A DNA stretch of 8,793 nucleotides from Tannerella sp. (GCA_031289445.1 JAITPL010000204.1:1-8793), one strand, 5' to 3'. Positions 1 through 8,700 are shown, counted from the first letter of the stretch. Made by a program: numbers and translations. The notes: generated from the letters alone by a model not told the origin.

Positions 1-332
1 ACATCCTCAATCGAATCTTCGTCGTTGATAAGATATTCCGTTCGGCAGTCAATCTGCTCCACAAGAGTATCGAAAGTGTAGGCCACGCCTGCTTTCTCAA
101 AGACCTTGACGGCACGCTGACTGATAAGCTCGATATGGCAGCGGCGAATGCCGAGATATACTATCATAGAGGCGGCGGCAAGTCCTGCAACCTTGTCGTG
201 AAGCGTCAACTCGGCAGGCTGAAACGGATGCGCGGCAAGAAAGTCGCTTAATTCAAAAAGCGGATGCAGCCAGTGAGAATCGCTGGTGAAGATAACAGTA
301 TCCAGATGCTTGACGGTCAATGTTTTACCCAT
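1..332 (-). CDS. DUF1893 domain protein (partial, C-terminus beyond window edge)
   Basis: The minus-strand frame is open from ATG at 332 to the edge, giving 110 codons of a cut gene. The translation begins MGKTLTVKHLDTVIFTSDSH and contains HDKVAG (residues 45-50) followed by a small-residue helix (LAAAS) and a strand ending in LIS (69-71). This matches my recollection of DUF1893 (Thermotoga TM1506 family), a variant of the cytidine-deaminase fold with no assigned activity. I do not see the zinc-binding HxE/PCxxC pattern of true deaminases, so I would not call it a deaminase. It starts 24 bp after the Crp/Fnr stop. An in-frame stop, which is the Crp stop itself, lies nine codons upstream, and there is no clear Shine-Dalgarno. 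It is probably co-transcribed with the regulator. The family call is from memory of conserved residues, not from a search. Confidence 0.7.
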   Translation of the reverse strand, partial: MGKTLTVKHLDTVIFTSDSHWLHPLFELSDFLAAHPFQPAELTLHDKVAGLAAASMIVYLGIRRCHIELISQRAVKVFEKAGVAYTFDTLVEQIDCRTEYLINDEDSIED

Positions 333-356
333 GAAGTTAAAGTGGATTGGCGATTT

Positions 357-1055
357 TTATCCTCTGCGGCTGATTTTACGCAGCCGGTCTTCATCAATAA
401 TCCTTATCTTGCGTCCGTCGATGGCGATGATATGTTCCGAAACGAACATCATCAGCGTGCGGATAGCGTTGGAGGTCGTCATGTTCGAGAGGCTGGCGAG
501 GTCTTCGCGCGAGAGGTAAACGCTGATAGTAGCGCCGTCTTCTTCGAGGCCGTAGTTGTCGCGCAAGAAGAGCAGCGATTCGGATAGGCGTCCGCGAATA
601 TGCTTCTGCGTGAGGCTGACGGTGCGCTCGTCGGCAATACCGAGGTCGATGGATAGCTGTTTGATGAAAAACATCGCCAGATTGGGGTTGCAAAAAATCA
701 GTTGCTCGACTACATCCAAAGGAATAATGCAGACGGTACATGCCTCGAAAGCCGATGCACACGTGAGGTAAGGCTCTTGAGCAAATCCCGCCCTGTAGGC
801 GAAATACTGGACCGGCTTTATCATGCGAATGATTTGACAGCGTCCCACTCCGTCCTTGTAAATCTTGACCTTGCCCTTGAGCAGGCACATCATATCGCGA
901 GGCTCATCTCCCTCGCAATAAATCATCTCGTTCTTTTTGAAATTCAGGATCTTCGAGTGAGTACGCAAAATATCCCTTTCTTCTTCTCCAAGAACTCTCC
1001 AAACCTCTGACAGGCTGGTAGATAGGTCGATTGTTTTCTTCTCTTGTTTAACCAC
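357..1055 (-). CDS. Crp/Fnr-family transcriptional regulator
   Basis: A 232-residue protein with the two-domain Crp/Fnr layout. A cyclic-nucleotide-binding-like beta-barrel covers about residues 25-125 (FKKNEMIYCEGDEPRDMMCL, then LKGKVKIYKDG). A long dimerisation helix follows at about 125-165, then a winged helix-turn-helix at about 178-225, with LSREDLASLSNMTTSNAIRT as recognition region and GRKIRIID as wing. Cysteines sit at 47, 57, 73, 99, 106, 109 and 122. The N-terminal cysteine cluster that binds Fe-S in E. coli FNR is absent, although C106-x2-C109 near C99 and C122 could be a redox or metal site. The start is a GTG at 1053-1055 with a weak AGG 5 bp upstream; an in-frame TGA lies about 12 codons further up and the next Met is residue 44, so GTG is the best choice. 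Target genes and ligand cannot be told from the sequence. It is followed closely by the DUF1893 gene. Confidence 0.9.
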   Translation of the reverse strand: MVKQEKKTIDLSTSLSEVWRVLGEEERDILRTHSKILNFKKNEMIYCEGDEPRDMMCLLKGKVKIYKDGVGRCQIIRMIKPVQYFAYRAGFAQEPYLTCASAFEACTVCIIPLDVVEQLIFCNPNLAMFFIKQLSIDLGIADERTVSLTQKHIRGRLSESLLFLRDNYGLEEDGATISVYLSREDLASLSNMTTSNAIRTLMMFVSEHIIAIDGRKIRIIDEDRLRKISRRG

Positions 1056-1096
1056 GTTGCCTAAATAAATGTGTTGAATAGCATTGTTTCAAAGCA

Positions 1097-1104
1097 CAAA
1101 TATA
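1097..1104 (-). promoter_or_regulatory. Candidate -7 box of the Crp/Fnr gene
   Basis: On the minus strand this reads TATATTTG, an exact fit to the Bacteroidota sigma-ABfr -7 consensus TAnnTTTG. It lies 41 bp before the GTG start, in an AT-rich gap of 123 bp after the DUF4293 gene. No exact TTTG -33 box is found; TTTC at 1122-1125 with a 17-bp spacer is the nearest. It suggests the regulator is transcribed on its own rather than only by read-through. Confidence 0.45.
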
Positions 1105-1117
1105 CAACATATTTTTG
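1097..1117. promoter_or_regulatory. Imperfect palindrome over the crp -7 box, possible operator
   Basis: The 21 bp have the form CAAA-N-ATA-N5-TAT-N-TTTG, so 14 of 21 positions are symmetric. It covers the -7 box of a Crp/Fnr-family gene, a common place for autoregulation by such proteins. The region is very AT-rich, so a chance palindrome is quite possible. Confidence 0.25.
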
Positions 1118-1178
1118 AAATGAAATAATTTTTTTACTTTTTTTTCATACACCTCGCTTAGGGGTGGCCGACTGAGGC

Positions 1179-1652
1179 TTATCTCAATCTTTCCAACGAG
1201 CGGACGAGGGTTTCGTCGGCGCCGATGTTGCGTATAGCTAAATAATTGAGTATAAGGGCAATAAGCGGAAACGAAGTCCAGATATCCGGAGTGATGCCGA
1301 GGCCGGAGCCGCTGAATTTCCAGAGGTAGTAAGCCGTCAGCAGGCAGAAACCTATGATTATCAGCGAGTTGAATATGCATAATCGTATCTGTAGCATACG
1401 TTTCTTATACATGAAAATGACGGTGAACGAAAGCAACGCCACGATGCTCGCCAAGGCAAACAGCGCCCATGTCGAATATTCGAGTGCGAAAGAGCTTGTT
1501 CCCGCATCATCGACCGTTTCCACATTGAGGCCGGTAACGTCAAACGAATACACGCCATCGCCCGATTGCAACGACGCCATCGGAAGGAAGACAAGAGCAA
1601 CGAACAACGCCGCAACAATCAACAGGTAAACCGTCTGAATACGCTGAATCAT
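1179..1652 (-). CDS. DUF4293 family four-helix membrane protein
   Basis: A 157-residue protein opening with MIQRIQTVYLL, the N-terminus I associate with DUF4293, a Bacteroidota-specific family of unknown function. Four hydrophobic helices are visible at about residues 8-25, 61-82, 90-112 and 126-142. A polar loop rich in Gly, Asp and Thr (about 29-58) lies between the first two, and a basic MYKKR turn lies between the second and third. The short charged tail ends in RSLERLR. This places it in the inner membrane. Its ATG overlaps the rpoZ stop by 4 bp (ATGA), so translation is probably coupled. Three unrelated-looking genes (bamD, rpoZ, this one) are thus packed as one operon. No catalytic motif is visible. 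Confidence 0.85.
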   Translation of the reverse strand: MIQRIQTVYLLIVAALFVALVFLPMASLQSGDGVYSFDVTGLNVETVDDAGTSSFALEYSTWALFALASIVALLSFTVIFMYKKRMLQIRLCIFNSLIIIGFCLLTAYYLWKFSGSGLGITPDIWTSFPLIALILNYLAIRNIGADETLVRSLERLR

Positions 1653-1987
1653 AAGTTGTCGACAGCTTCTTTCTTGACGGGATTTTTCCAGTAAATATCG
1701 CCGTCTTCATACTCCTTGGTTGCTATCAGCGAGGGCTTTGGCAACTTTTCGTAGTAGCGTGAAATCTCTATCTGTTCGCGATTCTCGAATGTCTCTTCGA
1801 GGTTGTCGGTGAATGAAGCGAACTCCGACAGTTTCTTGTCCAAGTCATGCTTCATAGAGGCTGATATCTGGTTGGCTCGCTTCGAAACGATGACCACCGT
1901 TTCATACACGTTGCCGGTATCTTTCCACATCTTGCTCATATCGCGCGAAACAGTACTTGTAGGCGCTTTTGATTTACGATAATCCAT
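1649..1987 (-). CDS. rpoZ: RNA polymerase omega subunit, Bacteroidota type (RpoZ/Rpb6-like)
   Basis: A 112-residue protein. The core TGNVYETVVIVSKRANQIS (residues 24-42) is the omega/Rpb6 signature helix, equivalent to the NRYELV...AKRAR stretch of E. coli omega. It is followed by a helix (KHDLDKKLSEFAS) and the Bacteroidota-typical segment ENREQIEISRYYEKLPKPSL (68-87). Omega binds the C-terminal region of beta-prime and helps RNA polymerase assembly. The gene sits 18 bp after bamD and overlaps the next gene by 4 bp. Length fits the Bacteroidota family, which is longer than E. coli omega. Such proteins are often annotated only as 'hypothetical' or 'DNA-directed RNA polymerase subunit omega'. 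Confidence 0.87.
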   Translation of the reverse strand: MDYRKSKAPTSTVSRDMSKMWKDTGNVYETVVIVSKRANQISASMKHDLDKKLSEFASFTDNLEETFENREQIEISRYYEKLPKPSLIATKEYEDGDIYWKNPVKKEAVDNL

Positions 1988-2005
1988 TGTTAGTCTTATA
2001 TTTAA

Positions 2006-2824
2006 TTAATAAATAGTTTCTATTTTACCCTTGGCATGGTCGAAATATTTTTTCACCTGCTTGACGTATTTACCTTCGGGAAATTCATTCATGTAGTTGT
2101 AGTATTCATCGACAACTTCACGATAGCGACCCTGCAAACGCTCATCCACGCTCACTATCGCAAGCTCATACTTGGAACATAGCTTCAGGTAGGAAAGCTC
2201 TTCGCGATACTTGGTGTCGGGATAGTCCTTGAGGGCGTTTTCGGAAGTAAGCACGCAAGCGGTGTAGTTATTGCCCATATAGGTACCGATGTTGTAGTAC
2301 AGCTTAGCGGCGAGATACTCCTTGTATGCAAGTTTTTCCTGCAGGTCGAAGAGTATCTGCTGCGCTTCCTTGGCTCGCTCGCTCTGGGGATAATATTCGA
2401 GATAGAGGAGGAACTGCTTCATAGACTCGTGGGTCTGCGACTGGTCAAGGCGGGGGTCGGGCGAATCGAGAAACAGTCCGTAAGCGCCGTAATACCGCGA
2501 CAACTCGGCAAATTCACCCTTGGGATAGGTGTTGTAATAAGTCTTGAAATACTCCGAAGCCGTTAAATAATCCTTCTGCGCATAGTAGCTTTGCGCTAAC
2601 AGATAGAGCGATTCTTCAGCCTCGGCGCGTCCGCGGAAGTAATGAACAACATCCTCGAGCAGTGTTGCCGACTTGACATACTTCTTCTCGTTGAAGTACT
2701 TTTTCGCATAAGAATACTTCAAATCGGAGTCCTGGCTCTTCAGTAATTTATTGTACTCCCCGCAGGAAGTCATCACAAACGACGCTACACAGAGTAATAA
2801 TGCAATCTTTCTCACTTTAATCAT
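2006..2824 (-). CDS. bamD: Outer-membrane assembly lipoprotein BamD
   Basis: A 272-residue lipoprotein of the BAM complex, which folds beta-barrel proteins into the outer membrane together with BamA. The N-terminus is a lipoprotein signal: basic MIKVRK, a hydrophobic stretch, then lipobox VMTSC with the lipidated Cys at residue 21, followed by GEYNKLLKS. The rest is helical TPR-like repeats: YAKKYFNEKKYVKSATLLEDV (about 39-59), a second around AEESLYLLAQSYYAQKDY, and a third at ASEYFKTYYNTYPKGEFAE. Further units follow at YLEYYPQSERAKEA and YYNYMNEFPEGKY. The aromatic-Pro spacing (YPKG, YPQS, FPEGKY) is typical of BamD/YfiO. Length is near that of the family. It heads the bamD-rpoZ-DUF4293 operon. 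Confidence 0.92.
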   Translation of the reverse strand: MIKVRKIALLLCVASFVMTSCGEYNKLLKSQDSDLKYSYAKKYFNEKKYVKSATLLEDVVHYFRGRAEAEESLYLLAQSYYAQKDYLTASEYFKTYYNTYPKGEFAELSRYYGAYGLFLDSPDPRLDQSQTHESMKQFLLYLEYYPQSERAKEAQQILFDLQEKLAYKEYLAAKLYYNIGTYMGNNYTACVLTSENALKDYPDTKYREELSYLKLCSKYELAIVSVDERLQGRYREVVDEYYNYMNEFPEGKYVKQVKKYFDHAKGKIETIY

Positions 2825-2835
2825 ATTTTGGGGTG

Positions 2836-2843
2836 CAAAGATA
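2836..2843 (-). promoter_or_regulatory. Candidate -7 box of bamD operon
   Basis: Minus-strand TATCTTTG, an exact match to TAnnTTTG, ends 11 bp before the bamD ATG, so the leader would be only a few bases long. No TTTG is seen at the right distance for a -33 box. It lies in the 60-bp gap after the ACT gene and would start the bamD-rpoZ-DUF4293 transcript. I see no GC-rich hairpin terminator in this gap. Confidence 0.45.
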
Positions 2844-2884
2844 CAAATATTATTCGGATTAGCGCTATTTTTGACGTTAAAAAA

Positions 2885-3310
2885 CTACAATCGGTACAAG
2901 TCGCTTGCTGCCAAAAGTTCTAATTTATTGGTTGTTAAGACTTCTGCGCACTTCTTCAAATCGTCCGGCCGGATGATAACGTTAGCCGCGTCGCCTTCCG
3001 AAAAAGCGTACATATACTCGATTGACAGACCGGCAGCGGCAATGTATTCCATCGCTTTGGCCAGTGCGCCGGGACGGTTGGGACAGCGCAGGCATATCAC
3101 ATCTGCCTGAGAGACAGCGTATAGATGCTCGCGCAGGACGCTGATGGCGCGTTCGGTGTCGGATACGATAAGGCGCAGAATGCCGAAATCGGAATTTTCG
3201 GACACTGTAAACGCTGTCATGTTTATGCCTGCTTCGCCCAAAAGTGTAGCTACCTCCGTGAAGCGACCTTTCTTGTTTTCTAAAAAAATCGATAACTGTT
3301 TTGTCAACAT
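2885..3310 (-). CDS. Tandem ACT-domain protein
   Basis: A 141-residue protein made of two ACT domains and nothing else. Domain one is about residues 3-68 (LSIFLENKKGRFTEVATLLG, then AGINMTAFTVSE). Domain two is about 70-137 (CLRCPNRPGALAKAMEYI, then AAGLSIEYMYAF). Each carries the Gly at the strand-helix turn (G15, G81) and the AGI/AGL segment where ACT domains bind amino acids at their interface. No enzyme or DNA-binding part is attached, so a role as a stand-alone amino-acid sensor or regulatory partner is likely. It begins 38 bp after paaK and is probably co-transcribed. The paaK-ACT pairing is, as I recall, common in Bacteroidota and other anaerobes; the partner protein is not known from sequence. 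Confidence 0.88.
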   Translation of the reverse strand: MLTKQLSIFLENKKGRFTEVATLLGEAGINMTAFTVSENSDFGILRLIVSDTERAISVLREHLYAVSQADVICLRCPNRPGALAKAMEYIAAAGLSIEYMYAFSEGDAANVIIRPDDLKKCAEVLTTNKLELLAASDLYRL

Positions 3311-3348
3311 AATTGCTTGATTTTTAAGTTAATACTGATAGGATAGGC

Positions 3349-4650
3349 TCAAACCAACTTGCGTTTATCAATAACGTGTTTGGCCTTGCCTTGACTGCGC
3401 TCGATAGTTCGAGGCTCTACCAACCTGATGTCGGGAGATATGCCCAGCACGCTTTGCAGGCGATGGCTTACCTTCTTTTTCATCTCCATCAACTTGGTCA
3501 TCTCGTCGGTGTAGTATTCTTGACGCACCTCGACGTCAATCTGGAAAGTGTCGGTGTTATCAACTCTATCGACGGTTATCACGTAATAAGGCTCAAATTC
3601 GGGCAGTTCGAGAATGACCGATTCGACCTGCGACGGAAAGACGTTGACGCCGCGGATTATCAACATGTCGTCGCTGCGTCCGAGGATGCGGTCCATGCGT
3701 ACAGCCGTGCGTCCGCAAGTGCAACGCTCATAGTGCAGAGCCGTCAGGTCGCGCGTACGGTAGCGAATCATCGGCATTCCTTCCTTGGTGATGGTTGTGA
3801 AGACGAGTTCGCCCTGCTTGCCATGCTCTACAGGTTGAAGTGTCTGCGGGTCAACTATTTCGGGATAGAAATGGTCTTCCCAGAGGTGTGTACCGTTCTG
3901 GCACGTGCACTCGCCGCCGACGCCCGGGCCGCATACTTCCGTCAGTCCATAGATGTCATAAGCCTTGATATGCAGTTTGTCTTCAAGTTCGCGGCGCATG
4001 TTTTCCGTCCAAGGCTCTGCACCGAAAGCGCCGATACGCAGCTTGAACTCCTCAATCGGGAACTCCGATTCATGGATTGCTTCGGCAAGATAGAGGGCAT
4101 ACGAGGGCGTGCAGGCAAGTGCGTTAGCGCCGAAATCGTGCATCAGCTGTATCTGCTTCTGCGTATTGCCGCTACTCATTGGAATGACCGTGCCGCCGAT
4201 GTATTCGGTGCCTTGATGGGCGCCTAAACCGCCGGTAAACAGTCCGTAACCGTAAGAAACCTGCACTATGTCGTTCTTTGTCAGTCCGTAAGCCGTCAGG
4301 CATCGGGCTACGCCTTCGCTCCAGACCGAGAGGTCGTTGCGTGTATAACCCACGACTATAGGCTTGCCTGTCGTACCTGAAGAGGCCTGTACCCGCACAA
4401 TCTCCGACATGGGAGCGGCCATCAATCCGAAAGGATAGTTGTCTCTCAGATCGTTCTTCACGGTGAAAGGCAGTTTGGCGATATCGTCTATCGACCGGAT
4501 ATCGTCAGGCGTAACGCCCGATTCCTGCATTTTCTTACGGTAGAAAGTCGTGTTGTGGTAAACACGTTCTACTACTTGTTTCAACCTGATTGATTGAAGT
4601 TTGTGCATCTCATCGCGCGACATGCACTCCATTGTTTCGTTCCAAATCAT
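3349..4650 (-). CDS. paaK: Phenylacetate-CoA ligase (AMP-forming)
   Basis: A 433-residue adenylate-forming enzyme that converts an aryl acetate, ATP and CoA to the acyl-CoA, AMP and pyrophosphate. Visible motifs: P-loop SSGTTGKP (90-97); YGLTE (234-238) of the adenylate site; RYRTRDL (296-302) with the ribose-binding Asp 301; the hinge region RILGRSDDMLIIRGVNVFPS (321-340); and C-terminal GKAKHVID (421-428) with the catalytic Lys in the mobile domain. Cys 248, 250, 310 and 312 (ECTC and RCTC) may form a structural metal site. Length and motifs match PaaK of gut anaerobes, where the enzyme is thought to act on aryl acids from aromatic amino-acid breakdown, often next to indolepyruvate oxidoreductase. 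No such oxidoreductase and no aerobic paa genes lie in this window. The start MIWNETMECMSRDEM fits the family N-terminus as I recall it. True substrate is uncertain. Confidence 0.92.
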   Translation of the reverse strand: MIWNETMECMSRDEMHKLQSIRLKQVVERVYHNTTFYRKKMQESGVTPDDIRSIDDIAKLPFTVKNDLRDNYPFGLMAAPMSEIVRVQASSGTTGKPIVVGYTRNDLSVWSEGVARCLTAYGLTKNDIVQVSYGYGLFTGGLGAHQGTEYIGGTVIPMSSGNTQKQIQLMHDFGANALACTPSYALYLAEAIHESEFPIEEFKLRIGAFGAEPWTENMRRELEDKLHIKAYDIYGLTEVCGPGVGGECTCQNGTHLWEDHFYPEIVDPQTLQPVEHGKQGELVFTTITKEGMPMIRYRTRDLTALHYERCTCGRTAVRMDRILGRSDDMLIIRGVNVFPSQVESVILELPEFEPYYVITVDRVDNTDTFQIDVEVRQEYYTDEMTKLMEMKKKVSHRLQSVLGISPDIRLVEPRTIERSQGKAKHVIDKRKLV

Positions 4651-4695
4651 TTTAAAAATTCCTGTTTTATTGATACATTATATTAATTTTCGGCA

Positions 4696-4727
4696 CAAAA
4701 TTACAAGAAATAATTGAGAACTGCAAA
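4696..4727 (-). promoter_or_regulatory. paaK-ACT promoter, -33 and -7 boxes
   Basis: On the minus strand TTTG (4724-4727) is followed after exactly 20 bp by TAATTTTG (4696-4703). Both boxes match the Bacteroidota consensus (TTTG / TAnnTTTG) and the spacing is right. The expected start is near 4690, giving a leader of about 40 bp to the ATG at 4650. This is the only promoter in the window with both boxes, and it lies in the 96-bp gap between the DUF6913-like gene and paaK. Confidence 0.62.
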
Positions 4728-4734
4728 TTAGGAC

Positions 4735-4746
4735 AAAAAAAATTTT

Positions 4747-4748
<2 letters not shown>
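4735..4748. other. A8-T6 tract at the end of the DUF6913-like gene
   Basis: Eight A then six T on the plus strand, so on the coding strand six A then eight T right at the stop codon (4747-4749). There is no GC stem, so it is not a classical terminator. It could help end the ligA transcript, or act as an A-tract/UP-like element just upstream of the paaK -33 box. Confidence 0.3.
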
Positions 4749-7316
<2,568 letters not shown>

Positions 7317-7323
7317 TTACGGG

Positions 7324-7331
7324 CAAAGGTA
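7324..7331 (-). promoter_or_regulatory. Candidate -7 box of ligA
   Basis: Minus-strand TACCTTTG, an exact match to TAnnTTTG, 31 bp before the ligA ATG. The expected -33 position falls on the 3' end of the preceding gene and has no TTTG there. If real, it gives ligA and the DUF6913-like gene their own transcript. Confidence 0.42.
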
Positions 7332-7354
7332 GCAAAATAATTACGAATATGGCT

Positions 7355-8365
7355 TCAATCAAAAACAATATCGCCAAAAGAAGAGGATATTTCAACCAAG
7401 GCTTTCGGGTTGCTGTTCTTGCCGGCCGTAGCGACTACGACGTCTTTTTTGAGCATCGTTTTATCAAGAAATTCAACGTCGCCTGTTTTGATTTTTCCAA
7501 ACTCGGTGTGCAAGACGGCTTTGAAATCATGCCTCTCCTTGAGGCCGATGCTTAGCTTTGCGAAGGACGCATCAATGACAATCTTCGAAAATTCAATGCT
7601 TATTTCCTCGATTTTAAGCGTGCCGTAAGAGTATTCTTTGGCGATGAAATAATCGCTAAGATTCTCGACGGTAATGTTTGTGAACTCGGACGAAATCGAG
7701 ACTTGTTTTACGGCTTCGATATTCAGGCCGTCATACGCGACCTTGGCTTCCAATAAGCCTATCTCGCCTAAGTTGTATTTCGAGAAACTGCTTTTGAGGA
7801 TCAGGGTCTCGCATTTGTTGACCGTAGCCCCGCCGTACTCTATATCGAGCTTGGCGGTAACCAGCTCATTAGCAAAGAATTTGCCGAACTTGACCTCAGC
7901 CTCGAATGGCTCGCTGCTGCGGTCAATATTGATGTCTCCGTACTCGTTCTTCAAAGTATGTTTAGTCTTTTTAGGAACGGTAACAATCACATCTATGCTA
8001 CGACTGCAATTGTTGCACTTCATGTTTTTACGGAGAGAGGTCTTGGATGAGACCGCATCGCCATTCTGCGAGAAGTCTATATCGACGGATTCTGCGTTTT
8101 CTTTGGCTACTTCACTACTGTTGCCTTTGCCCGTGATGGTTATCTGAAAGGTAATCTTACCCTCGACGCCTTCACGAATAGTAATGTTGCCAAACTGGTT
8201 CGAGATTTTCAGCGAAGGAGCCGAGCCTACGTCAAACTCTTTCCGAATCTCGCGTTTATGTTCCGACAAATTAAAGATGTCGAGGAACGGACTGCTTGAC
8301 GCCTCAGTTATTGAGGCCGCTAACATGGTGATAATCACCGCACTGATAAAAAATAACTGTCTCAT
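7355..8365 (-). CDS. Secreted beta-strand repeat protein, DUF4097/toastrack-like
   Basis: A 336-residue protein. The N-terminus is a Sec signal (MRQLFFISAVIITMLAASIT, cleavage probably near 22-25) with no lipobox Cys. The mature part is almost all short strands with a recurring 'aromatic-small-x-hydrophobic-x-hydrophobic' element. Examples are QFGNITI (57), EYGDINI (141), KFGKFFA (159), EYGGATV (176), AYDGLNI (210), EFTNITV (227), SYGTLKI (246), EFGKIKT (288) and SFGDIVF (329). From F160 to F228 the aromatics come every 17 residues, as in a beta-solenoid. The first block (SLKISNQFGN onward) resembles DUF4097-type putative adhesins often seen near sigma/anti-sigma genes in Bacteroidota. A CxxC (KCNNC, C117/C120) interrupts the strands. 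It is probably periplasmic or surface-exposed; role unknown. The 5' flank is a heptamer repeat tract; a weak TATTTTTG at 8423-8430 is the only -7 candidate. Confidence 0.8.
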   Translation of the reverse strand: MRQLFFISAVIITMLAASITEASSSPFLDIFNLSEHKREIRKEFDVGSAPSLKISNQFGNITIREGVEGKITFQITITGKGNSSEVAKENAESVDIDFSQNGDAVSSKTSLRKNMKCNNCSRSIDVIVTVPKKTKHTLKNEYGDINIDRSSEPFEAEVKFGKFFANELVTAKLDIEYGGATVNKCETLILKSSFSKYNLGEIGLLEAKVAYDGLNIEAVKQVSISSEFTNITVENLSDYFIAKEYSYGTLKIEEISIEFSKIVIDASFAKLSIGLKERHDFKAVLHTEFGKIKTGDVEFLDKTMLKKDVVVATAGKNSNPKALVEISSSFGDIVFD

Positions 8366-8374
8366 AAGAATAAA

Positions 8375-8411
8375 GTTAGAAGTTAGAAGTTAGAAAATTA
8401 GAAAGTTGATA
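8375..8411. repeat. GTTAGAA heptamer repeat (3 exact copies plus decayed ones)
   Basis: Three exact head-to-tail copies of GTTAGAA (8375-8395), then a related 9-mer and GTTGATA (8405-8411). It begins 10 bp upstream of the secreted protein's start codon, so it lies in that gene's leader region. A low-complexity A/T stretch without clear units follows at 8412-8452. Confidence 0.85.
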
Positions 8412-8452
8412 GAATTAAAAAACAAAAATATAGAATTAAAAATTAAAAAAAA

Positions 8453-8635
8453 GTCAAAAGTCAAAAGTTGAAAATCAAAAGCCAAAAGTTAAATCTTGAA
8501 TGTCAAAAGTTGAGAGTCAAAAGTTGAGAGTCAAAAATCAAAAAGTCAAAAGTTGAAAGTTAAAAATTGAACGTCAAAAGTTAAAAGCCAAAGGTCAAAA
8601 GTTGAAAGCCAAAAGTTGAAAATCAAGAATTAAGA
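8453..8635. repeat. 26-unit degenerate heptamer array (consensus GTCAAAA/GTTGAAA)
   Basis: The 183 bp divide into 26 consecutive 7-bp units with only one 1-bp slip (unit at 8537). GTCAAAA occurs exactly 8 times, GTTGAAA 4, GTTGAGA 2, GCCAAAA 2 and GTTAAAA 2. Twenty-three of the 26 units follow the pattern R-Y-Y-R-R-R-R; the exceptions start at 8488, 8495 and 8566. Stop triplets occur in the units on both strands, and no gene is seen here. It lies between two minus-strand genes. Confidence 0.9.
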
Positions 8636-8646
8636 GGCAGCGAACA

Positions 8647-8700
<54 letters not shown>

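Noticed and set aside
1141..1180. Rho-independent terminator after the DUF4293 gene
   Set aside because: There is a short CACC/GGTG stem, but the T-run is on the plus strand, so the minus-strand transcript would have A residues, not U, after it.
1048..1380. Minus-strand open frame of 110 codons between the DUF4293 and Crp/Fnr genes
   Set aside because: It overlaps the 3' part of the DUF4293 gene in another frame and runs into the regulator's start and promoter region; composition is not protein-like and no family is recognised.
3376..4227. Long plus-strand open frame (283 codons) opposite paaK
   Set aside because: It is the mirror of a well-supported paaK coding frame; the translation has no recognisable domain and the minus-strand gene explains the lack of stops.
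7674..8147. Plus-strand open frame of 157 codons opposite the secreted repeat protein
   Set aside because: Shadow of the repeat protein gene; rich in Ser/Leu as expected from the complement of its codons, with no start-site signal.
8423..8430. Promoter -7 box for the secreted repeat protein
   Set aside because: TATTTTTG fits TAnnTTTG, but the tract is so A/T-rich that such matches are expected by chance, and the nearest TTTG is 24 bp away, longer than the usual spacer.
8453..8635. CRISPR array
   Set aside because: The units are contiguous 7-mers with no spacers of 25-40 bp and no cas genes nearby.
8453..8635. Repeat tract coding for a heptad coiled-coil peptide
   Set aside because: A 7-bp repeat would encode a 7-residue period if open, but GTTGAAA, GTTAAAA and TTTTGAC units place stops in the frames of both strands.
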